Positions 58,060-64,000 of a stretch of DNA of 64,000 nt are shown here, piece by piece. This DNA is from Pseudoalteromonas rubra (GTDB lineage: Bacteria; Pseudomonadota; Gammaproteobacteria; Enterobacterales; Alteromonadaceae), in contig NZ_PNCI01000017.1 in the NCBI RefSeq assembly GCF_005887095.1, positions 62,001 to 126,000 on the forward strand, read 5' to 3'. The notes below the pieces were generated by a model. That model saw nothing but the letters and a program-made list of their open reading frames with translations, searched no databases and was not told where the DNA came from. The position numbers were made by a program, and so were the translations under genes. The first letter of the stretch is position 1; each line of letters opens with the position of its first letter.

Positions 58060-58926
58060 TTAAACCCCAGCCACCACACCTGCAAACATCGCCAGGCCAA
58101 CATAATTATTGCTCAAAAATGCTTTAAAGCACTTATCTCTGCTTCTGTCATTGATCTGCCATTGTAGTTTTGCAAGCCAGCTCCCGGCAACTGCAAACCC
58201 AACCCAGAACCACATTGACATACCGACCTGAGCTGCTACCCAGGCCATACATGCCAGAAAGGCGACATTCAACCCTGCGATCACGTGTCTGTCCCAGCGC
58301 CCAAACAAAATGGCTGTCGACTTGATCCCGACGACCACATCGTCATCTTTATCAACCATGGCATACTTAGTATCGTAGGCAACCGTCCAAAGCAGGTTCG
58401 CAATAAACAGCACCCAGGCAATCACAGGGACTGTCTCCTGAACCGCCATAAAGGCCATTGGGATCCCCCAACTGAACGCAGCCCCTAACACAACCTGAGG
58501 CAGGTGGGTGTAACGCTTCATAAAGGGGTAAATACTCGCCAGTGCCAGGGCACCAAACGACAGTAAAATAGTCTGCCAATTGAGCATCAGGACCAGGATG
58601 AAAGAAGCACCAATGAGTGAGGCAAATAAGGTCAGTGCCTCACCTTCACTCACAGCCCCCCTGGCCAGGGGCCTTTGTGCTGTTCTTTTAACTGCACCAT
58701 CCACTTTACGATCAGCAAAGTCATTGATTACGCAGCCTGCGCTGCGCATCATGAAAGTACCTAAAACAAATATGAGCAACATATGCCATTGTGGCACACC
58801 GCCGGATGCTATCCATAAACTCCAAAGCGTGGGCCACATCAGCAACAAAGTGCCGATCGGCTTCTCAACCCGCATTAACTGTTTGTATTCTTCGATGTGA
58901 TCAGCTCGAAGCCGGGATAGCTTCAT
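58060..58926 (-). CDS. ubiA: 4-hydroxybenzoate octaprenyltransferase
   Basis: UbiA attaches the polyprenyl tail to 4-hydroxybenzoate in ubiquinone synthesis. The 288-residue membrane protein has the first Asp-rich motif in [18 protein letters not shown] and the second in [13 protein letters not shown], with about eight helices. Its ATG overlaps the ubiC stop (ATGA). The product of UbiC is its substrate. Confidence 0.95.
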   Translation of the reverse strand: MKLSRLRADHIEEYKQLMRVEKPIGTLLLMWPTLWSLWIASGGVPQWHMLLIFVLGTFMMRSAGCVINDFADRKVDGAVKRTAQRPLARGAVSEGEALTLFASLIGASFILVLMLNWQTILLSFGALALASIYPFMKRYTHLPQVVLGAAFSWGIPMAFMAVQETVPVIAWVLFIANLLWTVAYDTKYAMVDKDDDVVVGIKSTAILFGRWDRHVIAGLNVAFLACMAWVAAQVGMSMWFWVGFAVAGSWLAKLQWQINDRSRDKCFKAFLSNNYVGLAMFAGVVAGV

Positions 58927-59453
58927 ACCTTAACTCCATTCAGGAATATCTCGCACACCAGTACTTTGCTATCCTGGCGCGTAAATACACTGCGCCTGGC
59001 AAAACAGATATCGCTGCCTAATGTGTCTTTACTTGGTAAGAATGACGGTAATGTCTTTTTTTGTAACTTGGTTACCTCAATCTCACCCCGTTGCCATGCC
59101 TGCTGATCGAACAAACGCTCACCCAGCGGCGTGTTACCTATATTGTTCAGCCCGAGTGAATTCGCGCTCTCTGGGATCCAGCTTTGCCCATACACCACTG
59201 GGATATCATCACAATATAGCACGACCTCACGACATAGCGCGCGGTCACACTTGAGGATATCCTGCACCTCACGCTCCAGTTTACACACTTGTTCGCTGAG
59301 CACTTCTACATGCAAAGCGCCACACTGGGAACGCAGCAGGGCTGTCAGAGAGCCAGTCTCACACAGCAACGGGTGCAACCTGTCTGGGATGATGTCCTTA
59401 TACCGGGCAAGTGGTACCCAGCTTGATCGCAATAAATTTGGCAGATTAAACAA
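58923..59453 (-). CDS. ubiC: Chorismate lyase
   Basis: UbiC converts chorismate into 4-hydroxybenzoate and pyruvate. The 176-residue protein has [23 protein letters not shown], the [12 protein letters not shown] segment, and the C-terminal [21 protein letters not shown] with the conserved Glu. The start is uncertain: the frame opens with TTG at 59453, and another TTG lies 7 codons on; no ATG is available. ubiC-ubiA is the standard operon. Confidence 0.9.
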   Translation of the reverse strand: MFNLPNLLRSSWVPLARYKDIIPDRLHPLLCETGSLTALLRSQCGALHVEVLSEQVCKLEREVQDILKCDRALCREVVLYCDDIPVVYGQSWIPESANSLGLNNIGNTPLGERLFDQQAWQRGEIEVTKLQKKTLPSFLPSKDTLGSDICFARRSVFTRQDSKVLVCEIFLNGVKV

Positions 59454-59608
59454 GTCGATAATTCAATTCAGGTAATAACCGCGTCATAATAGCAAAGCTT
59501 ACTCCGGCAAAAAAGTTTACCTTTCCCCAACTCACTGCTGTTCATAAACTGGTTTTACGTATAAACTAATCCTATTGTTGGTATTTAGTTAAGTATTTTC
59601 AGGCTATT

Positions 59609-60004
59609 ATGAATCGTATCTGTGTCGCGTTGATGGCAATTGTGCTGATTTGTGTGAGTACAAACTTACGCGCTGAATCAACCGTTGGTTACTTCGGATT
59701 TGAGCCTGACATCATTACGAACTATATCGGACAATCTAATAAAAAGCTGGGATATGTGCGCGTCACGGTCGATCTAATGCTCGATGACGTAAGCAATATC
59801 GCGGTTGTCGAACACCATACCCCATTACTGCGTGACGCCATTGTCCAGATATTAAGTAAAGAGCCAGAAGAAACAATAAAGTCACTAACCGGACGTGAAG
59901 AAATTCGCCAGCGTTGTGCTGAAAAGCTTAAAACCTTATTAAAAGAAGAAACCGGACAAGAAATCATCCGGGAAGTGTTGTTTACTAAATATTTATATCA
60001 CTAG
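59609..60004 (+). CDS. FliL-like exported protein
   Basis: This 131-residue protein has a signal peptide (MNRICVALMAIVLICVSTNLRA) and a body that resembles the C-terminal domain of FliL: GYFGFEPDIITNYIGQS...GYVRVTVDLML and LLRDAIVQILSKEPEETIKSLTGREEIRQRCAEKL. FliL normally sits at the flagellar basal body and has a membrane anchor; here the protein is likely periplasmic or anchored only by its signal. No flagellar genes are near, so its function is open. Confidence 0.78.
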   Translation: MNRICVALMAIVLICVSTNLRAESTVGYFGFEPDIITNYIGQSNKKLGYVRVTVDLMLDDVSNIAVVEHHTPLLRDAIVQILSKEPEETIKSLTGREEIRQRCAEKLKTLLKEETGQEIIREVLFTKYLYH

Positions 60005-60038
60005 GCACACCAAGTGGGCCTGCTGATCAGCCCAATAC

Positions 60039-60848
60039 TCAATCTCGGACTCGGATTAACATCGCCACACCGATACCGGCAAGTAAACCAAACAAATGCG
60101 CCCAGTTTGCCATGTTGATAAACAAGACATCTGTAAAACCCAACACCATCCAAACCAGCATAAATCCAACAACGGGCGTACCAATCAACGGCGGTGATTT
60201 AGGGTGTAGTACCGAGTGGATCCAGCAAAACCCTAACAGGGCATAAACCACGCCACTGAGTCCCCCAAAGTTAGCATCTGCCAGCAGATACTGCATCCAG
60301 TTACTCAGCAAGGCGCCAGCAATGAAAATTGCACTCAACACCCAGTTTCCTAAACGACGCTCTATCAAGCTACCCAGATATACCCACCAGGAAAGGTTGA
60401 ACACCAGGTGCAATAAGCCAAAGTGCAAAAAAGCTGGTGTGACCCAGCGCCAGGGTGTGTGAGGATCAAACTGAAAGGTGCTAAAGACAAGCTCAACACC
60501 ATACACATAGAAACTCAGAAAAATACCCAGCGAGATAATAAAGACAGCTTTGAGGATCCAACTCAGTTGGCAAAAGCGGCGCCACAAATTCAGCTTAGTT
60601 CCCTGGTATATCAAAGGTGAATCTTTAGGAGACAGCTGCCAGGAGGCAGCAAGATATTTGTCGTGATAGGGGTTGGCAACAAATTCCTGCCAAATTTCAT
60701 TTGCCTGAACCCATTGTTCAGCACTCACCCATACTGACGAAACGTGCCCATCTTCACTGACAACACGGCATTCAATATGCTGAGTCTTCAGATAGTCTGC
60801 GACTCCCTGAACCGCACGCGGGTTATTGTGGGAGCCTAACCGTTTCAT
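60039..60848 (-). CDS. glpG: Rhomboid intramembrane serine protease
   Basis: GlpG cleaves membrane proteins within the bilayer. The 269-residue protein has an N-terminal cytoplasmic domain (1-70), and a six-helix rhomboid core with HLVFNLSWWVYLG, the catalytic Ser199 in GLSGVVYALLG and His251 in NWAHLFGLLAG. It overlaps the glpE stop by ATGA, matching the glpE-glpG order of enteric bacteria, although glpD and glpR are absent. Confidence 0.93.
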   Translation of the reverse strand: MKRLGSHNNPRAVQGVADYLKTQHIECRVVSEDGHVSSVWVSAEQWVQANEIWQEFVANPYHDKYLAASWQLSPKDSPLIYQGTKLNLWRRFCQLSWILKAVFIISLGIFLSFYVYGVELVFSTFQFDPHTPWRWVTPAFLHFGLLHLVFNLSWWVYLGSLIERRLGNWVLSAIFIAGALLSNWMQYLLADANFGGLSGVVYALLGFCWIHSVLHPKSPPLIGTPVVGFMLVWMVLGFTDVLFINMANWAHLFGLLAGIGVAMLIRVRD

Positions 60849-61162
60849 TTTGCTACGCTATCAGGCAGTTCCAGTGCCCACTGTGTGAAGCCGCCATCCA
60901 TGCTGTAGACGTCTTCAAAGCCTTGCTCAGCGAGATAATTTGCAGCACCTTGTGAGCTGATACCGTGATAGCACACGACAATGATAGGCTGCTCAAACTC
61001 TTTTTCCTGTAAAAAGTGTCCCAGATTATCATTAGACAGGTGCTCGGCGCCGGGAATGTGTCCCTGTGCAAACGAGTTAGCATCGCGAATATCCGCAATG
61101 ACCAGATCCGATTTCGCCAACATGTCTTTCGTTTGGGCCACTGAAATATGTTTAAAACTCAT
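60845..61162 (-). CDS. glpE: Thiosulfate sulfurtransferase GlpE (rhodanese)
   Basis: GlpE is a single-domain rhodanese that moves sulfur from thiosulfate to acceptors such as cyanide or thioredoxin. The 105-residue protein has the active loop CYHGISSQ with Cys64, VIADIRDANSFAQGHIPGAEHLS and the C-terminal GGFTQW. It overlaps glpG. The tdh terminator stands just upstream. Confidence 0.92.
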   Translation of the reverse strand: MSFKHISVAQTKDMLAKSDLVIADIRDANSFAQGHIPGAEHLSNDNLGHFLQEKEFEQPIIVVCYHGISSQGAANYLAEQGFEDVYSMDGGFTQWALELPDSVAK

Positions 61163-61189
61163 AATACTCTCAATTCATTAAGCAGACAC

Positions 61190-61229
61190 AAAAAACACCT
61201 CGTTGATGGCCACAGGCCCGAGGTGTTTT
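61190..61229 (-). terminator. Rho-independent terminator after tdh
   Basis: AAAACACCTCG-like and CGAGGTGTTTT-like arms form a long stem with an inner TGGCC/GGCC helix, ending in Ts on the minus strand, 20 bases after tdh. Confidence 0.75.
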
Positions 61230-61249
61230 CAACAAGGTAAGATTGGACC

Positions 61250-62275
61250 TTAATCCCAGTTTAAGATCACTTTACCCGATTGACCAGAGATCATCGTATC
61301 AAAGCCCTGCTGGAACTCATCAACGTGGAACTGGTGGGTAATGATCGGCTCCAGGTTCAAGCCCGACTGGATCAAGCTGGCCATTTTATACCAGGTTTCG
61401 AACATTTCACGACCATAGATGCCTTTGATCACTAAGCCCTTAAAGATAACCTGATTCCAGTCTACCGCCATATCACTTGGTGGAATACCTAACATGGCGA
61501 TTTTACCACCATGGTTCATGTTATTCAGCATGCTATTAAATGCCACAGGTACACCCGACATTTCCAGGCCAATATCAAAGCCTTCTGTCATGCCCAGCTC
61601 TGTCATTACATCTTCAAGCTTTTCTTCGGCAACATTCACGGCACGGGTGGCACCCATTTTGCGCGCCAGCTCAAGACGATATTCATTCACGTCGGTGATC
61701 ACAACATGACGGGCACCCACATGCTTAGCGACAGCGGCAGCCATAATCCCAATCGGGCCTGCCCCCGTGATCAAAACATCTTCACCAACCAGGTCAAACG
61801 ACAGCGCTGTGTGCACCGCATTACCAAATGGGTCAAAAATAGAGGCAAGTTCGTCTGAGATGTTATCCGGGATCTTAAACGCGTTGTACGCCGGGATAAC
61901 CAGATACTCTGCAAAAGAGCCCTCACGGTTTACCCCAACACCAATTGTGTTGCGACACAAATGGACGCGACCACCGCGGCAGTTACGACAGTGACCACAG
62001 GTAATATGGCCTTCGCCCGATACGCGGTCGCCAATCGCAAAGCCACGCACTTCCTGACCCATGTCGACCACTTCACCCACGTATTCGTGCCCAACCACCA
62101 TAGGGGTTGGAATGGTGTTCTGCGCCCATTCATCCCACTTATAAATATGGACATCGGTACCACAAATGGCGGTTTTACGGATTTTGATCAGCAGATCGTT
62201 ATGCCCCACTTCCGGTTTGGGCGCATCCGTCATCCAAATCCCTTCTTCTGCTTTTAACTTGGATAATGCTTTCAT
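61250..62275 (-). CDS. tdh: L-threonine 3-dehydrogenase
   Basis: Tdh oxidises threonine to 2-amino-3-ketobutyrate with NAD. The 341-residue zinc enzyme has the catalytic Cys38 ([16 protein letters not shown]), GHEYVGEVV, the structural zinc cysteines in [15 protein letters not shown], and the NAD site [17 protein letters not shown]. Kbl, encoded upstream on the same strand, then cleaves the product to glycine and acetyl-CoA. Confidence 0.97.
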   Translation of the reverse strand: MKALSKLKAEEGIWMTDAPKPEVGHNDLLIKIRKTAICGTDVHIYKWDEWAQNTIPTPMVVGHEYVGEVVDMGQEVRGFAIGDRVSGEGHITCGHCRNCRGGRVHLCRNTIGVGVNREGSFAEYLVIPAYNAFKIPDNISDELASIFDPFGNAVHTALSFDLVGEDVLITGAGPIGIMAAAVAKHVGARHVVITDVNEYRLELARKMGATRAVNVAEEKLEDVMTELGMTEGFDIGLEMSGVPVAFNSMLNNMNHGGKIAMLGIPPSDMAVDWNQVIFKGLVIKGIYGREMFETWYKMASLIQSGLNLEPIITHQFHVDEFQQGFDTMISGQSGKVILNWD

Positions 62276-62296
62276 GTGTTTTCACTCGTTAGAAAC

Positions 62297-62317
62297 ACGC
62301 AAGCCTGTGGCTTGCGT
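62297..62317 (-). repeat. Intercistronic hairpin between kbl and tdh
   Basis: ACGCAAGCC and GGCTTGCGT form a 9-bp perfect stem with a 3-base loop in the 78-base gap between kbl and tdh. The same stem sequence occurs in the nqrM terminator at 8962-8981. The minus-strand tail is GTTTCT, so it could be a weak attenuating terminator or an mRNA-stabilising hairpin. Confidence 0.6.
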
Positions 62318-62353
62318 TAAAATTCGCTTATAGCTGAACGCCATCAGGAGTTA

Positions 62354-63550
62354 TTAGATGACACCTAGCTCTTTACCGATGCGGATAAAGGCATCAATCG
62401 CTTTGTCCAGCTGCTCTGTGGTATGCGCCGCAGAGATTTGAGTACGGATCCGTGCCTGGCCTTTTGGTACCACAGGGTAAGAGAACCCAATCACATAAAT
62501 ACCTTCAGCAAGCAAACGGTCCGCCATATCCGATGCCACCTTTGCATCGCCCAGCATCACAGGAATAATGGCATGATCTTTACCTGCACAGGTAAAGCCT
62601 GCCGCTTCCATCTTAGTACGGAAGTGTGCGGCATTTTCCCACAGCTTGTTACGCAGTGCCTGGCCTTCTTTCATCATATCCAGCACTTTGATTGAAGCTG
62701 TGACAATAGACGGAGCCAGCGAGTTTGAGAACAGATAAGGACGAGAACGTTGACGTAACCACTCTACAATCTCTTTTTTACCTGATGTATAGCCACCTGA
62801 CGCGCCGCCCAGGGCTTTGCCTAAAGTACCTGTGATGATGTCAACACGATCCATAACACCGCAATACTCAGGCGTACCGCGGCCATTTTCGCCAACAAAG
62901 CCCACGGCGTGAGAGTCGTCGACCATGACCAGAGCATCATATTTATCCGCCAGATCGCATAGCTCAGACAGGTTACAAATAACCCCATCCATTGAGAACA
63001 CACCGTCAGTTGCAATCAGCTTAGTTTTTACGCCCGCCTCATCTGCTGCGATCAGCTGCTTTTCAAGGTCAGCCATATCATTGTTTGCGTAGCGGAAACG
63101 TTTTGCTTTACACAGACGCACGCCATCAATGATAGATGCATGGTTCAGTGAATCCGAAATAATTGCATCATCCGGACCTAAAATGGTTTCGAACAGACCC
63201 GCGTTGGCATCAAAACACGAAGAATACAGGATGGTGTCTTCGGTTTGCAGAAAATCGCTGATTTTGGCTTCCAGTGTTTTATGGATATCCTGAGTACCAC
63301 AGATAAAGCGCACAGACGCCACACCAAAACCATGATCATCCAGACCACGCTGAGCAGCCGCAATCAAGTCTGGGTGATTGGCCAGACCAAGGTAGTTGTT
63401 TGCACAGAAGTTGATAACACTTTCGCCAGTTGATACTGCGATTTCTGCTTGCTGCTGAGAAGTGATCACACGTTCTTTTTTGTATAAACCCTCAGCTTTT
63501 ACTTCTTCAATCTGTTGCTGAAGCTGGCTGAAAAATGCCGCTGCTCTCAT
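62354..63550 (-). CDS. kbl: Glycine C-acetyltransferase (2-amino-3-ketobutyrate CoA ligase)
   Basis: Kbl splits 2-amino-3-ketobutyrate with CoA into glycine and acetyl-CoA. The 398-residue PLP enzyme has [51 protein letters not shown] and the PLP Lys in [15 protein letters not shown]. It is the first gene of the kbl-tdh pair for threonine breakdown. Confidence 0.97.
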   Translation of the reverse strand: MRAAAFFSQLQQQIEEVKAEGLYKKERVITSQQQAEIAVSTGESVINFCANNYLGLANHPDLIAAAQRGLDDHGFGVASVRFICGTQDIHKTLEAKISDFLQTEDTILYSSCFDANAGLFETILGPDDAIISDSLNHASIIDGVRLCKAKRFRYANNDMADLEKQLIAADEAGVKTKLIATDGVFSMDGVICNLSELCDLADKYDALVMVDDSHAVGFVGENGRGTPEYCGVMDRVDIITGTLGKALGGASGGYTSGKKEIVEWLRQRSRPYLFSNSLAPSIVTASIKVLDMMKEGQALRNKLWENAAHFRTKMEAAGFTCAGKDHAIIPVMLGDAKVASDMADRLLAEGIYVIGFSYPVVPKGQARIRTQISAAHTTEQLDKAIDAFIRIGKELGVI

Positions 63551-63722
63551 CGGGAGTCTCCATTAGTTGCACGGAGTGTGTACACCAGGCACACACTAAA
63601 ACGCCGATATCGTTTAAACTCAATACCGGCTGTGTCATTTAGATCATTGTTTATATTTTAAAAGGTTCGCACCTTAATTGCACGGTTTGTGATTATCTTG
63701 TTCACCAGCGTATTGTAAACGT

Positions 63723-64000
63723 TTATGAGATAAACGGTGGTACATCAATAACCTGACGAAGTGAGCTACACACATAATCAGCCGTTGCCCGCACTTCTTC
63801 TGTGAAAGTCTGACCAGATTCCACCAATATCTTGGTTGCCACGCCTGCAGCCTGCGCTGCCTGCATGTCTGATCCTTTATCTCCAACCATCACACTGCGC
63901 TTGGGATCGATATCAAACTCTTCAATAGCCTGAAGTAACATTCCTGGATTGGGTTTACGACAGTCACATTCTCGCTGGTAGGGAGGCTGGGCCTTATGTG
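63723..64000 (-). CDS. gmhB: D-glycero-beta-D-manno-heptose 1,7-bisphosphate 7-phosphatase (5' part missing)
   Basis: Only the C-terminal ~92 residues are in the window; the gene continues past the right edge. The zinc-binding ECDCRKPNPGMLLQA segment and the HAD motif MVGDKGSDMQAAQAAG identify GmhB, which dephosphorylates heptose bisphosphate in LPS core precursor synthesis. The truncation is due only to the window boundary. The C-terminal residues before the stop are RQVIDVPPFIS. Confidence 0.88.
   Translation of the reverse strand, partial: HKAQPPYQRECDCRKPNPGMLLQAIEEFDIDPKRSVMVGDKGSDMQAAQAAGVATKILVESGQTFTEEVRATADYVCSSLRQVIDVPPFIS

Overview
The window looks like a housekeeping stretch of a marine gammaproteobacterium, most likely Pseudoalteromonas or a close Alteromonadales relative. 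This is inferred from the gene set (six-gene Na+-NQR operon with ApbE and NqrM, FabV-type enoyl reductase, DUF3545, HemJ, RpiA-SerA-Fau block, mdh/argR divergence), a moderate GC content and short intergenic gaps. No database search was possible. No rRNA, tRNA, CRISPR array, prophage or transposase gene was seen.

Layout. 1-300: DUF3545 protein. 302-8923 (minus): a tightly overlapped vitamin B12 salvage operon, btuD-btuC-cobT-cobS-cobU-cobQ-cobO-btuF-ung, read from a cobalamin riboswitch at 8188-8281, with cobC just upstream. 9001-16264 (minus): nqrABCDEF, then apbE and nqrM. 16646-18884: fabV, bolA, alkB. 18949-22776 (plus): rlmG, a YajG lipoprotein, a cyclophilin and an AmpG-like permease. 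22869-24125: an XRE regulator, an unlisted 58-residue membrane protein, and erpA. 24375-31056 (plus): CLC channel, hemJ, pyrB, hemL, a chemoreceptor. 31079-36535 (minus): mrcB, amtB-glnK behind a sigma-54/NtrC-like promoter, and a double-receiver diguanylate cyclase. 36873-41820 (plus): S10 carboxypeptidase, an unknown membrane protein, fau, rpiA, serA. Then mdh and argR (divergent).

43593-48314 (minus): a ferric iron ABC transporter followed by a DyP peroxidase. The 880-base gap upstream of it (48315-49196) contains the most interesting element of the window: a plus-strand RNA of about 395 nt with 24 GGA trinucleotides, many in hairpin loops. It has a Rho-independent terminator and an upstream GacA/UvrY-like box, which is the signature of a CsrB-family regulatory RNA that sequesters CsrA. 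A 162-bp MITE-like inverted-repeat element sits just downstream of its terminator.

49197-64000: tapT (DTW), a GNAT acetyltransferase, uppP, folK-folB, plsY, tsaD, YjaG and a DUF2007/zinc-ribbon protein, DUF2721, an HD-GYP response regulator, a LysR regulator, ubiC-ubiA, a FliL-like protein, glpE-glpG, kbl-tdh, and the 3' part of gmhB at the right edge.

The genes are mostly core metabolism: B12 salvage, sodium-pumping respiration, iron uptake, nitrogen control, folate, ubiquinone and threonine breakdown. Signalling is represented by the CsrB-like RNA, two c-di-GMP proteins and a chemoreceptor.
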